DNA of 64,000 nt, taken from the NCBI GenBank assembly GCA_039707655.1, contig CM077666.1:238234166-238298165 (forward strand), read 5' to 3'. Made by a program: the position numbers and the translations under genes. Positions 22,301 through 34,735 of the stretch are shown one piece after another (position 1 is the stretch's first letter; each line of letters opens with the position of its first letter). The DNA comes from Elymus sibiricus (taxonomy: Eukaryota; Streptophyta; Magnoliopsida; Poales; Poaceae). The notes below the pieces were generated by a model. The model searched no databases. It was not told the origin of the DNA and worked only from the letters and a program-made list of their open reading frames with translations.

Positions 22301-23089
22301 AGCACGATGACACACTCAGTTTCGAGCTTACGTGGCCGTGGCCATGGTGGCGACATAGCCGGTGGCTATGAGCTTTGGGCATGGCGGCTCGAAGGCCTAG
22401 AGGGCATGCGCGCGCAGGGGTGGAGGGGGAAAATGACATGGGGCTCACAGCGTACTCGCAGAGACACTCAACGTGCTCGGGGAAGCGTTGGAGGGAGTGC
22501 ATGGTCGCCGGCGATCTCGGCGGCCGAAGCTGGAAGAATAGGCCGAGGATGACGCTGCGGGCCTCCTGGCGTCGCGTGGCTTGGCGAGGAGGACTAGGGA
22601 GTCGAGGCGGAGCTCTTGGATAGCTTGAAGGAGCGAGGGGGAGACGTTCGCTACGCGTGCGGCGATGGCGAGCTCCTGGTGGTTCGACCATGGCGATGGA
22701 GAGGCGAGGGAGAGAGCAGGGGGCGAGTGAGGAGGCCGGGCGGATTGGGACGACACCTACGACGTCATCCATGGTGTCGCACTGGCCAGGGGGAGGCAGG
22801 CAGGCTAGTGGCGTGGCGCGCTGAGCGTGCGCGCGCGTCGGGCATGCGCCCGCGTCCTTCTGGCGCGGTGGAGACGACGAGGTGAGCTGCGAGGTAAGTC
22901 CTTCTCTCTCTCTCTTTTCTATTTCTGTTTCTGTTTTTCTATTTTTCTTTTCTGTTTTGATTTAGTAAAAATACCAAATCATTTTTAAAACTCTTAAAAT
23001 TAATTGTGGGCACTATTTGAATTATTCCCAAAGCCCTCAACTAGTTTCCAAAATTATTGAAGCATTCAAATTATTTATAGCAATTAAAT
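19367..23089 (-). repeat. 3' LTR of element B, truncated
   Basis: Matches 27868 onward base by base with scattered substitutions, from TGTCAGGACCCCGATC to CAATTAAAT at 23089, where element C begins. The last stretch found in the other LTR (to TGTAACA at 31937) is absent here. Confidence 0.9.
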
Positions 23090-23092
23090 TGT

Positions 23093-24684
23093 GGGGAGTT
23101 GCTGGCGCGTATTGGGGCGGCGTTGGCCTGAGGGTCAGCCTGCCACGGCTGGTTCTGCCAGCCCTGACGGCTGTTATCACCGGCGCCGTTGTTATGGTTG
23201 TCGCCCCAGCGGCCACCTCCGCTGCCGCCGCCGTGGCCCTTGCCGCGCTCCTTGCTACTGCCGCGACGCTCGGTGCGGCCCTTGCGAAGCAGCTTGAGCT
23301 CGTGGCAGTCCTCTGTGCTGTGGGAGTTCATGTTGTGGTAGGCGCAGAAAGGACGATCGTCCTTCTTGGCCTCGCCACAGTCGTGGCCGCGCTTGTAGTC
23401 CGGCTCCGTTGTGAGCACGGCAGGGCCCTTGCGCTTGGTGTCCTTGCCCTTGGGTTTCGTCGTGTCAGGTTCAGCGTCGATGTCGTTGTGGAGGAAGAGG
23501 TGTCCCTCCTCGGCCTTGGCGCAACGGTCGGTGAGGACGAACAACTCTGCTGCGGAGTCAAGCTCATCCCTGACTGAGAGCTTCTCGCGCATCTTCACGT
23601 CCGTGACGCCATTGGTGAAGGTGGAGACGATCGCGGTGTCGGAGATCTTCGGGATCTTGTGGCGCACCTGGCTGAATCGCTGGATGAACTTGTGAAGGGG
23701 CTCACCAGGGCACTTGCGCACATTTCGCAGGTCATTGAGCGTGAGAGAACGGTCGCTCGTGCCCTTGAAGTTGGCGATGAACTGCTTGCACAGGTCCTCC
23801 CACGAAGAGATGGATGCCTCGGGGAGGTTCATGAGCCATGAGCGCGCGGCGTCCTTGAGGGCCATGGGGAACCAGTTCTCCATGACCCCGGTCGTCCCCC
23901 CTCGTGGCCTGGATGCTGATGGTGTAGAGCAGGAGGAACTCCGTGGGGTTGGCACTGCCGTCGTAGTGATGAGGGAGCTTTGGCTTGAACTTGTCAGGCC
24001 ACACCACGCGACGTAGTTCGGGGGCGAGGGCTAGGTAGCACCCGTTGGTGCCGGCGCCACCGTCGAGGGCTGCATGGTTCTGGCGCCCTGCCATGGTGAC
24101 GTCGTGGAGGACGCGGTCCTGGCGGTTGCGCGCCTTCTCGAGGGCCACGCGCGCGTCCGGGGTGCGCGGTGGACAATCTGGCAGCTGTCGCTGACGCCGC
24201 CCGGCACGAGCGAGCTGCAGGACGGCTCCGGGGCGCGTGCTGCGAGGTGGCGCTCGGCCACGTCGCGGTCCGGAGGAGGCGGAGGAGGCGCGTCGCGCCC
24301 GGCCCGGTCGGCGCGGGATGGCGGAGCAGGCAAGGAGCGAGAGGGCATCGGGCCATCGCACGCGGCATCGACGAGCTCAGTGATGCGCCCAAGCCAGGCG
24401 TCGTAGCCGTCCTCGGTGGGACGGTAGTCCAGCAACTCCTGCGCCATGAGCAGCGCGGCATGCGGAGCGGGAGGATCGCGACGCGCGAGCGAGGAGGAGG
24501 CGGCGGAGCGGCCGTGTGCCGGCTCGTTCACCGACGGGTGGGCGGAGGAGGCCACGCGCTCCCCAACAGGCTCGGTGGCAGCGCGAGGGCACCTCCCAGG
24601 GGCACCGCGGGCAGCAGGTGTCGCGCGGACCCTGGCGGCGGCTCGGCATGCAGCGCGTTCCTGGCGAGCGGCGGCATCGTCCAT
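23093..24684 (-). pseudogene. gag: gag of element C
   Basis: Minus-strand gag starting MDDAAARQERAACRAAAR. The capsid core shows ELRRVVWPDKFKPKLPHHY, MENWFPMALKDAARSWL and FIQRFSQVRHKIPKISD, followed by CAYHNMNSHSTEDCHEL and a Gly/Arg-rich tail. Frameshifts occur near 24070 and 23900. It stops at the truncation point after QANAAPI. It is clearly related to the D and E gags but more diverged from them than they are from each other. Confidence 0.85.
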
Positions 24685-24747
24685 GTCGATGCTGGCGTCG
24701 AGGTCGAAGGCGCGAAGACGGCAAGCACCCCTACCTGGCGCTCCAAA

Positions 24748-24989
24748 TGTTGGAGTCTAGGATCTGCGTCCAAGAAACTTCTCCAAGAACTTAGGATTCG
24801 AACTCTGGGGGACTTGGCGGCCTCGGCAGGGCCTGACCTGGCGGCGAGGGGCCTCGCGAGGCTCGCCCCTCGCGAGGCGGCTTCCTCCGGAGCGGCTGAG
24901 GCAAGGCCACCCTCATGGGTCGGCCCAAGCGTCTTCCTCCGGGCCAGAGGCAGACGGGCCGTGGTACCCTGGTTCCCACTGGGCCGACA
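24748..24989 (-). repeat. Short 5' LTR of element C
   Basis: On the minus strand this runs TGTCGGCCCAGTGGGAACC...GACTCCAACA, only 242 bp. Both ends resemble the D/E LTR ends but the middle of the roughly 950-bp form is absent. An internal deletion is more likely than a naturally short LTR. Confidence 0.7.
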
Positions 24990-27850
24990 AAGATGGAGAA
25001 TGCAGATGCAAAGGAGGACAACACCTTGTCAGATTTCACCTTGAGAAGGCCAAGGAAACAGATCTGGATAATCGACCGAGAGACATTTAGCACTCCGCTT
25101 CTAATGTTCTCCTTGATGTACTAGCGTAACCAATTATAGGTACTGTTTGGTATCTAGAACATCAAGTAAAGGTCGGACTTCAAAAGCACAAGGAATCCAT
25201 AAGGAACAACTTCTAGAATACGCCATACGAAATCCTCATGGGGAGGTGGCTAATGTTAGTGATACAAGATACTATAAGAATAGGACTCCCGGATAAGTGT
25301 CTTAGCCACGACATCCACTTACCAGTTCAGAAAGACCAATATTATAATTCTTGGGAGAAGTTCCAACCATCATATCTACCTGAGATTCACATCTGATTGG
25401 TGACAGGATGTTTCAGACTCCGCGTGTCTGAAAAGGACAGTTTGCAACACAAATTGATGAAATGACATTGCGAGATGGCAAGCTCCAAAACATGAGCTGG
25501 TTTGCAAGATGCATGTGAACAGAATGTCCAGGACAATCGTGAACACATGGAAACCTTACAACAAAACACTACCGAGTTCTGGTTGGGAACCATCATCAAG
25601 GATGTCAAAGTCCTTGCAGAAGTCTAGCTCTTAAGAAGGAACTTCTTCTTGAACAAGTCAATCAGTGGCTTGGTGTGCTAGGAATTACATATGGAATGGA
25701 GGTTCCAAGTCTATCAAACCATAGAATACTTCGCACATGCATGACTGACTTGGGACGATTCCAATTGAAATAAAACAACTTTCTCGAATTCACGGCGGCA
25801 ACGTGCATCAAATGCACGTGAACTTAGAGGAAGTCACTTTTTTCATCAAAAAATATTCTTCATGAGCGGGACATGAAGGTAATGCTTTCAAAATTTTCCA
25901 ACACTAGCTTAATGTCAGACCAAAAGATGTAATGGTGTATGCTCGAGGAAACAACCACGAGTAAAACAACATTAGGAAAATCATTGGTTCTGATTTTGAT
26001 TTGACGATAGCCCACACTCAAATCAAAGATTGGATATGACGATACACCGAACAACTGACCACGAAGACCAATCGATGAACATATCATCTTTCTTCAATAC
26101 ACTCACACAAAAGATATCCCTTTGAATGAACTAAGCTAGGCGAAGCTTTTATCTTCCAACCCTCCAAGTTGTTGTTTAGCTTAACCAACTAGTTCAGGGT
26201 ATCCAACACGGTTCTCGGAGAAGCAGTGGTTTATAGGGAAACCAACTTGATCACGAACTCAACATAATGGTCAGGGACAACCTGGTAATACTTCCGAGAA
26301 GATATTCAGAAAATCACAAACCACCAATATGTTACTAAGCTCGAGAGCAATCTTGCTTTTCAAGGCAGGACAATATGATCAAAAGAGCGAGGAACTGTCA
26401 GAATCCTAACCCATTGATCGAAGAGTGCACCAGGGAAAATGGACTAGGTAGCACGATCAGTCTTAGAATGATGATTCAATAACCAACACACTAAGAATGA
26501 GATTATTTTCCATTAACTACCAAGCAATAGGGCTGCTAGGAGTATTGATTTCACACATCATGATTCACTTGTCGGTATTCCGGTTACAACAACACGGAAA
26601 CCAAGAAATGAATAATGATGGCGAGAAATATCACTGTATCAAGAGTTCATAGGAGGTGGTGCAATTCCCATGACATTCTTGATATGAATACGGTAATCTC
26701 TAGGGTAGAACAGAACAAAAGCTGGATTGGAATTCTTGATCTACGGAATACAACTGCTTTGACCCAATCCAAGAAATGGATGAGGTACTGGAGTTTGTTT
26801 CTCCTAGTCATTCTGAAATAGAATGGCTTGACGGACCACATGAATATTAGGATCCGATGAACACGGATGCACAACTACTCCTGACTATCAATTGATAGAC
26901 TAGGGTCGGAATGTAACTGAAAAAGGAACAACTCAAAGGAACACATATTTTTCTGAGTTGTGGATGCATAAATTAACATGTCGAACAAGTTCAACATGTT
27001 TCTTCCAGATAACCCATGCTGAAAGGTAGGATTGGCAGAGTCACAATAAAAAATGGAGAACTCATTGAGAGCACTCTTATTGTGATCTTTTGGTTCAAGA
27101 AGAACATCTGCCATGGCTGGTTCATGGTATTTGGAAGAATGATATACCACGGACCTTGAGGACTAAGCAAGGTTACTAACCAACCTAAAGGAGCTACAAC
27201 CTCAATCAACATGAAATAAGTAGACTGAATCTTGGGTTCAGGAACCCAGGAATGGAAGAGCTACTAACTAAATAACATTGCGAGATGCTTTCGAAAATGA
27301 TGGCCAGAATTATCACACTGGGGATACAACATAAAGGCTGAACCTCTAGGTGGTTCTCTAAGATATCCTAGTTTCCTATTAACTTTCGCATATATGTCGA
27401 GGCAACGGAGTACCTCAACACAATGATTAGTGTGGTTAATTAGTCTGGCCCCTAAACATCGGGAATGGGGAGGAAAGATTTGCAAGTGCATTAGATTGTT
27501 TAGAATCCTGGGATAACTCAGACTGCATAACGACTGTACGGCCATGAAAAATGAGATAACTTGCATGACAACTGACAACATAACACTGAATTCTTATGAA
27601 AACACCGATCCGAGATGACAACACCTTTCCTATAAGTCTCTAGCATAGTAACTCCTCATCTTGATAGATAGATGAGAAAGCCTAGTTTCTTAACCCCGTA
27701 GAAAAGAAGAGGGTGACTCAGAATCGGAAGGACACAGGATAAGGAGTAAAAAGAGCCTTACGTTCCCTTCCACAATCAATTCCCCTATATAACTAAAGCA
27801 TTTCTAGACTCGACTTCGACTAGTTTGGCTTGTAATCCTACAGGCAGTTA
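24990..27850 (-). pseudogene. pol: Internal region of element B with reverse transcriptase remnant
   Basis: AT-rich, stop-riddled sequence. On the minus strand at 26087-25860 a Gypsy RT block is still recognisable: LRGQLFGVSSYPIFDLSVGY followed by RQIKIR, corresponding to the family's LRGA..FSKIDLRSGYHQIKIR region. Other ORFs here are short and I could not place them. Element B is therefore a decayed pol-bearing element or a derivative of one. Confidence 0.6.
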
Positions 27851-27863
27851 GGCTCTGATACCA
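27851..27863 (-). promoter_or_regulatory. Primer-binding site of element B (initiator Met tRNA type)
   Basis: The minus strand reads TGGTATCAGAGCC, complementary to the 3' end of plant initiator-Met tRNA, four bases from the LTR end at 27868. Confidence 0.88.
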
Positions 27864-27867
27864 AAGC

Positions 27868-30800
27868 TGTCAGGGCCCCGATCCTAAGTCACACCGCTCT
27901 AGCATAAGACACATCATATCACTTTGCGGCCTCACGCACGGTAACCCACGGCTGCCACCTTTACCTTGGCCGGGACCGTTTGCGTCTTTTGGCTCACGTA
28001 TATGACTGTGATGCTAGCATCCATATGACAGAGAACCCGGGTCGACATGACTAGTCATAAACCAAGGTGGCACAAACATACAGGGACAGACATAGGTAAC
28101 CCAGCAACACACGAGTCGGTCATCAGTGAGTGCAACCGGGCTGTAGCAAGCTACCAGGACTCCAGTAACACCGCGTGACATTTCCCCGTAGGGACAGACA
28201 CAGGAGCGAAGAAGGATACATGTCGGTCAATCCATGTGTTCCGGACCAGTAGCGAACTACTATGGCTCAGTGGAAGCACTAGGAGGCATTTCCCTGTATG
28301 GAAGGCTACCAAAGCAGATAACTAGGTGTCGAATCCCACACATACCAATGCATTTCAAAACATACAAACAATATGCACGATATGTGTAGATACAACATGG
28401 CATCACAACATAACTCTACGACTCAAAGTATTTATTTAAGAGGCTCCGAGGAGCCATACATAACATGATATTACAAACAGGGGCCACATGACCCATCATA
28501 CAAGTCATACAAGCAACGGAGGGATAACATGTCTAGGTATAGACAACTAGAAAAAGAAGAAGGCTGAGAAGCCTGACTATCTACAAGACCCTCCATAGGA
28601 GCCAGACCTCTGTCTGGGATTCCCAAGCTAATTGTCGAGGCCCACGTGGAACTACTAGTGAGGCTGAAGTCTCCTCTGCAAAACATAAATTAAGCAACCG
28701 TGAGTACAAAGGTACTCAGCAAGACTTACATCAGAACTATCTACTTATGCATCAGTATCAACAACGGAGTTGTGGAGTTTACTGCAGCAAGCCAGCTTTG
28801 ACTCAGTGGCTATCCTGAACTACGACTACCAGTAACTTCTTTGGGGTGAGAGAGCGCACACGAGTCAACATATTCACCATATCGATGCACCACTATGGAT
28901 CCTCTCCCGTCTTCCTACGAGAAGGCCATCCATAGCACTCACACTTATCTTGTGCATTTTAGAGTATCCATTTCAACTTGTCTATGAACAATGTAAGCTT
29001 CCAAGTAGTCCATATCCGTGGATGTGGCTATTCGAATAGATCATTAACCCTGCAGGGGTGTACTTCTACACGCATGTTTCCACCACTTAGCGCCTGTACG
29101 CGAAATGTACTCGACAAACTTCAAGCGAAAGCCGGCGTGGGTGTAGACCATGACCTGACTAACCACGCAAGACTCTAGTCCAGGTTTATCGCCTATTTGA
29201 GGTTGTATCCGCAAAGGAAGTCCTGCCAAAGTTTCTATCATGGTCCCAAACGATGAGTGCAGTGTTCCCAAGAGCACCATTCGGGTGTCACTTGGTACAC
29301 CGTGCCTCGGTGTCTCTACCGCATCACAGCCCACCCCTAAGGTCAGCGCTATGCACGGCCGCCAACACATATCCTACAAACACCAGAAACTAGTTGCGAG
29401 TCCTGGACAAAGATCAAAGCGATTAATAAGTCGAGCGGGTCATATTTCAGGGCCCAATATGTGGTAGTAACTGTCTTGGATCACAAACACAGAACTCAGT
29501 TCCTGAGGAGGGTCTCAATGAGACAACCCACCATGTACTCCTACATGGCCTCTCATCGCTACCTTTACCAAATCATGTTCACACACGTAGTTCTCACACA
29601 GTTGGACGTGGACACAACCATTCCAATTCATCGCCCAGATGGATCAGACCCGACACAACTCTAAGCATAGCAGGCATAACAAGCAAGCATGGATGAGTAG
29701 TCACAACATGGCTCAAGCAATTCGTACTCATGCTAGTGGGTTTTACTATTTACTGTGGCAAAGACAGGTCATGCAGAGGAATGGGTTCAACTACCGCAAC
29801 AAGTAACAGTTGAATCGTTGTTGTCCTAATGCAATAAAAGAGAGCAGGAGCAAGAGAGTAGGATTGTCTCAGAGTGATCAAGGGGGGTTTGCTTGCCTGG
29901 CACTTTTGAAGATAGTATAGCTATTAGTTCTTCATCGGTGTCAACGATCACAACGTCGCAACCGTCTTCTACCGAGAAGGACCAAATACCAGCAAACAGA
30001 GAAGGAACACAATTAATGCAATGCAACAATATGATGCATGATCATGACATGGCAATATGCTGTGGATTGTGCTAATGCAACTAGCAACAATTTAAATGAA
30101 GTTGGTTTGAACCCAAGGTTCAAATTCAAACTCCATATAAGACATTTCAAATGCCATTTATTCAAATTGTCATGTACAACAACTTTAAGTTCTCTAGACA
30201 TGCATGAGAATGCCATAAACAGATTCTCCATATTTTTCTAATAATTTTTCATATATAAATCTTTTCCATCTGACCTACGGTTGATTTTATATTATTTTTT
30301 GAAGTTTATAGCATTTTGTGGAATTTCCTGGTTATTCTAAAATAAATTAAATCTAGAAAACGCTTTACTGCGTTAGCATTACGTCACTGTGACATCAACT
30401 GGTCAACTGGGGCGGTCCAGGTCAAACTGACCAGTGGGACCCGCATGTCAGTGTCTAACCTAACTAACCGTTTTAATTAACACTAATGTTAATTCTGACC
30501 TAGGTTAATTAGGGGCCTAGGCCCACATGTCAGTGACCCAGGGGAGTCAAACCCCCAGTCAAATGGGGTCAAACTCGCCGGAGTTGACCCGCAGCTTGTT
30601 GCCGGCGATGCCAGAGACGGCAGAGGGGCTCGGGATCCGTCCTCCAGCGACCAAATTGATGGCGGAGGGCATCTACTACGTGAAGCCCAAACCCGTGCGC
30701 ATCCAACGAAGCGAGGAGGGCACGCTGGGGCGGCCGGAGTCAATTCCGGCGTCGACCTTGGCGGCTGCCCGAGCTCAGGTGAGCTCGGGGATGCGGCTGT

Positions 30801-31937
30801 GGGGCACGACAGGACGAACGGATGGGTGCTATGGCCACCTGGTGATGCGCTGACCATGATGACGCGCTCAGTTTTGAGCTTATGTGGCCGTGGCCATGGC
30901 GGTGACATGGCCGGCTGCTACGAGCTTTGGGCATGGTGGCTCGAAGACCTAGAGGGCATGTGCGTGCAGGGGAGGAGGGGGAAAATGACGTGGGGCTCAC
31001 AGCGAACTCGCAGAGACGCTCAGCGTGATCGGGGAAGCGTCGGAGGGAGTGCATGGTCGCCGGCGATCTCAGCGGCCGAAGTTCGAAGAAGAGGTCGAGG
31101 ACGATGCTGCGGGCCTCCAGGCATCGCGTGGCTGGGCGAGGAGGACTAGGGAGTCGAGGCGGAGCTCTTGGACAACTTGAAGGAGCTAGGGGGAGTCGTT
31201 GGCTATGTGTGCGGCGACGGCGAGCTCATGGCGGTTCGGCCATGGCGATGGAGAGGCGAGGGAGAGAGCAGGGGGCGAGTGAGGAGGCCGGGCGGATTGG
31301 GACGGCACCTACGACATCATCCGCGGCGTCGCACTGGCCAGGGGGGGGCAGGTAGGCTGGTTGCATGGCGCACCGAGCGTCCGCGCGTGTCGTGCACGCG
31401 CCCGCGTCCTTCTGGCGCGGTGGAGACGTCGACTGGCAGCTAGGCTGCACAGTGTCGGGCCGGCCAGGTGGGCGGCGAGGTAAGTCCTTTTCTATTTCTG
31501 TTTCTGTTTTTCTATTTTTCTTTTCTGTTTTGATTTAGTAAAAATACCAAATCATTTTCAAAACTCCTGAAATTAATTGTGGGCACTATTTGAATTATTC
31601 CCAAAGACCTCAACTAGTTTCCAGAATTATTGAAGCATTCAAATTATTTATTGCAATTAAATGCCCCAATTCAAATACATTATGGCATAATTCAAAGACC
31701 AAAAATGTCCTGGAAAAATATGCATCATCTCTGGTAGAGGTTTCCACCTTTTTCCATAAATCATGAACATTTTTGAAGGGCATTTTGTGTTCATTGAGAA
31801 ATATATTTTTAGGTGAACCTATTTGAATTCATTTGGTGCTAGGGTTTGATCATCCCCAATTCAAGTTTCCTTTGAACTTAACATGATGCATGGATTATTA
31901 TGCAACTAATTACAAACATTAATCTAGGGCTGTAACA
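27868..31937 (-). repeat. 5' LTR of element B
   Basis: A 4070-bp LTR, TGTTACAGCCCTAGATT...GGGGCCCTGACA on the minus strand. It contains a GC-rich block at about 30590-31480 giving short ORFs on both strands that are also present, diverged, in the other LTR. I do not regard these as genes. Confidence 0.9.
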
Positions 31938-32029
31938 GGTCGGAACGGAGGAAACAGCGTCGTGTTCATCGAGAGCCAAGCGACTAGGTCGGAACGCGTC
32001 ATGTTCATCGGGAGCCAACTGGCTTGGAC

Positions 32030-32340
32030 GGAACAGCCAAAACGGGGTCCTGTTCATCGACTCGGGGTCTGGCGTACTGCAAAACAGAGGAAACAGCCTT
32101 CTGTTCGACTGCCTACGGTCGAAACGGGGTCATGTTCATCGGCTGGGGGTCTGGCGTACCACAAAATGGAGGAAACGAATTTCTGTTCGAGGGCCTACGG
32201 CGAAACGGGGTCCTGTTGATCGGGAGGGCTCTGGCGTACCACAAAATGGAGGAAACGGACTTCTCCCCAACAGCCTACGGTCGACACGGGGGTCCTGTTC
32301 ATCGGGAGGGGTGTGGCGTACCACAAAACGGGACTCCATG
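32030..32340. repeat. About 81-bp tandem repeat, four units, in CACTA2
   Basis: The phrase GGTCTGGCGTACCACAAAA recurs at about 32067, 32149, 32229 and 32310. Each copy is preceded by CGGGGTCCTGTTCATCG. From 32345 to 32700 a looser array of CTGTTCATCCACAGCCAACC follows. Confidence 0.8.
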
Positions 32341-32739
32341 TGCTACTGTTCATCCACGGTCGACCTCCCTCCGCCTCCACAGCTACTGTTCATCCACCGT
32401 CTACTTCCTCCAGCCTCCACCGGCTAATGTTCATCCAGCCTCCACGGGGTCCTATTCGTCCACCCCCAACCGGCTGGCCTCCTAGGGGTCCTGTTCTTCC
32501 AGCGCCAACCACCTTCACACAGCCAGGGTACTGTTCATCCACAGCCAACCCACCGGCTGGGGTGGGGCATACGAGCGGGCGGCAGCAACGGGAACTGTTC
32601 ATCCACAGCCAACCAACCGGCTCGATCGATGCGTCTCGACTCATGTCTACGTGTATCGCGCGCGCGGTAGCAACGGGCACTGTTCATCGAGAGGCAACCC
32701 AACACCGGCTGGCTACGTCTCGCACAGGGGCTCGATCGG

Positions 32740-32980
32740 CTTCAACAAGCAGCGAGAAGGATCGATCGGGTTCAGTTAGGAGCGAATGAATTGCTCGGGT
32801 TCAGTTAGCAGCGAAGGGATCTCTCAGGTTTAGTTAGCACTGAAGGGACCGCTCAGCTTCAGTACGCAGTGGAATCGATCGCTCGTGTTTAGTACGTGTA
32901 GTAGTGCGAGGGATCGATCGATCGCTCGGGTTTAGTAAGCGAACGCCTCGCTTGGGTTCAGTTAGCGAACGCCTCGCACA
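32740..32980. repeat. Short-period repeats CTCGGGTTCAGTTAGCAGCGA
   Basis: About eight imperfect copies of GGGTTCAGTTAGCAGCGAAGG, mixed with GATCGATCG tracts. It is part of the CACTA2 interior and I see no gene. Confidence 0.7.
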
Positions 32981-33319
32981 CACGCACGCGTACGAGAGAA
33001 ACGCACAAACCACAGTGCATCGCTCGGCCCCGACCACCCACCGTAACCGGGAACTCCCCGAAGATTTCCTCGCCCTTAGTTCTACCATGATTTTTTACGT
33101 CACGGACGGCCCAAAGAATGTCATGCGGGTGCGTCTCCGGCCCGCCTAGGATGAAAAGCCCATTTTCTATCATAATTTTTTGTCATAGAAGTAGGAGCCC
33201 ACCACATCTATGATGATACATATTTTTGTCACAATTATTGTCATAGAAGTGTCACAACCATGACAGAAAAACTTTTCGTTCGGGCCATAATGTCACGGAT
33301 GTGTCTTTTTTTTGTAGTG

Positions 33320-34020
33320 AGTAGTAGTACTACTACAAACTAGTACTCCTATATGAGGCCATTCAACCATGTCCCGGCAAAAGACCCCGGACAACGATTA
33401 TTCGTTGATATTTAATTTTTTTTTTCACACAGCAAAATATCCCTGAAACAACAACACACAGCAAAATTTCACGGCAAATGAGGGATTTCAATGTGTTGGG
33501 GCAGGAAGTTGAGCCTTAGTTTTTAGTTTTTGGTGAAATGCAGAGGCTCGGGTTTTGGCGCCAAGCAGGAAATTTTGCAAATATTTGTCATCTTTCATTC
33601 CCAAATGAGGCGCACCGGACGGCGGGCCAACCGCACCAGCCTCGTGTGGTTGATACTACCCACTACAAGCAGCCTTTATATTGTATCACAGAGTAGTGTA
33701 ATAGTAGTACATAACAATTCACGTCCTTAACAAAGGGTGCAACGATGACTGTAGCTTATCGCTTCTGGACAACCCGGCTATGTAGCCGGTTGACTAGCTC
33801 CTCACGCGGCGAGGTGGGAGTAAACATCCGAAACCCACCAGCCCAATACGGATGTGAAAATTGCAATTACAAATTGCACTCAGTTGACCGTTCAAAAAGT
33901 CTACGTGGCACTCTGTTGACTGGTCAAACTGTCCACGTGGCTTGCGGGTCCCACCTATCAGTTTGTAAACAAAAATTTATGCAGGCGCGGTAGGGGTCGA
34001 ACCTGCGACCCCGCGTAACT
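33320..34020. other. Unassigned intergenic sequence
   Basis: I recognise no gene or complete element here. The minus strand at about 34005-33985 contains AGGTTCGACCCC, close to a tRNA B box, but no cloverleaf or anticodon arm could be drawn with confidence. Confidence 0.4.
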
Positions 34021-34320
34021 GGCCCTTGCGTGCGAACCACCCTAGCTATGTATATGTGTGCATGCACATGTAGGTTGAGCAGCTGAGCGTGAGCGTGTGG
34101 GTTGTGTCTTGTGTTGTGTGCATGCATGCGTGCGTGTGTTCGTGCGAGTGTTGCGTGCGTGCATGTGTACGTGTGAGTGTTCCATGCATATATGGTGAGT
34201 GTGTATGCAGAGGAAAAGGGGAGAGAGGCATGAGCAGAAATAGTGTGTGTGTTGGTATGTGTGGGAGTGAGAATATAGTGAGACCTAGGGTGTAGAGAGT
34301 GTGCGAGGTGTGGAGGTGGC
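34020..34320. repeat. TG/TGCG-rich microsatellite tract
   Basis: Imperfect TGTG, TGCATGCG and GTGTGTGAG repeats. The His/Thr-rich ORFs on the minus strand are products of this composition. Confidence 0.75.
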
Positions 34321-34329
34321 ACATTGTTT

Positions 34330-34735
34330 TTTGGTCTGATGGGTCAAGGTGGGGACCCCTAGGTTGGTTCCGTCCTGCGCCACATAGGTCGGCTCGAGAC
34401 GCGTTATACGAAGACCCATGGAGGATTTGACGTACAAGACGAAGATACCAGAGCTGTGGAGGACACTATCTCCACTAACGAAGCGGACTACGGTTTGTAG
34501 CCCTAGGCCCCGGGTATGTTATATAGGCCGGGGACCTAGTTTTTCCATAGTATATATACACACAATCCCTTGGTATTGACATGTACTTTGTACACACCCC
34601 AATCAAAGTATACATGACCAGGAGTAGGGTATTTCCTCGATCGCAAGGGCCAGGACTTGGGAAAATCTTTGCCTCTTATCACCATCCAGTTTAACCGTCA
34701 GGGATATCCTACCGAATGATCTGATGGAATCATGT
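34330..34735 (+). repeat. Probable LTR remnant
   Basis: The sequence TATATAGGCCGGGGACCTAG, then CACAATCCCTTGGTATTGAC and ACCAGGAGTAGGGTATT, has the layout of a promoter, start and end region of a grass LTR in plus orientation. Neither TG..CA ends nor a partner copy is visible. Confidence 0.4.

Larger units (their letters stand above)
23090..24989 (-). mobile_element. Gypsy element C, only 5' LTR and gag kept
   Basis: A minus-strand insertion in B. A short LTR (24748-24989), primer site (24733-24744) and gag (to about 23093) are present; pol and the 3' LTR are missing. GC-rich C is sharply bounded by AT-rich B on both sides. As with E, the 3' part of the inserted element and adjacent host were removed together. 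Confidence 0.82.
19362..31942 (-). mobile_element. Large-LTR retrotransposon B, decayed (Sukkula/Erika-like by form)
   Basis: The body is 19367-31937. The 5' LTR on the minus strand is 27868-31937 (4070 bp). An initiator-Met primer site follows, then a non-coding-looking interior with a decayed RT. The 3' LTR remnant is 19367-23089. Flanks ggtca (19362-19366) and ggtcg (31938-31942) are a target duplication with one mismatch. About 280 bp of the 3' LTR start and the end of the interior were lost at the junction with element C. LTR size and primer type suggest Sukkula/Erika-like elements; the family name is tentative. Confidence 0.85.
31938..33319. mobile_element. CACTA2, right part and terminus
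   Basis: Non-coding, repeat-rich sequence ending in GTCTTTTTTTTGTAGTG at 33319, whose complement CACTACAAAAAAAAGAC is a CACTA terminal repeat. Subterminal TTGTCATAGAAGTG and complementary motifs fill 33160-33300. The left end lies beyond the window because elements A and B are inserted in it. Confidence 0.75.

Noticed and set aside
22014..22885. ORFs on both strands in the GC-rich part of the element B LTR
   Set aside because: Counterparts at 30500-31450 in the other LTR differ by frameshifts; no conserved product.
33655..33680. CACTACAAG near 33660 as another CACTA end
   Set aside because: No subterminal repeats or partner terminus nearby; a nine-base match is expected by chance.
33970..34030. 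Possible tRNA gene or SINE with a B-box-like AGGTTCGACCCC
   Set aside because: No convincing A box, anticodon arm or acceptor pairing could be drawn.
34046..34324. His/Thr/Cys-rich ORFs (HTHT, CVCV runs)
   Set aside because: Products of TG-rich microsatellite sequence.
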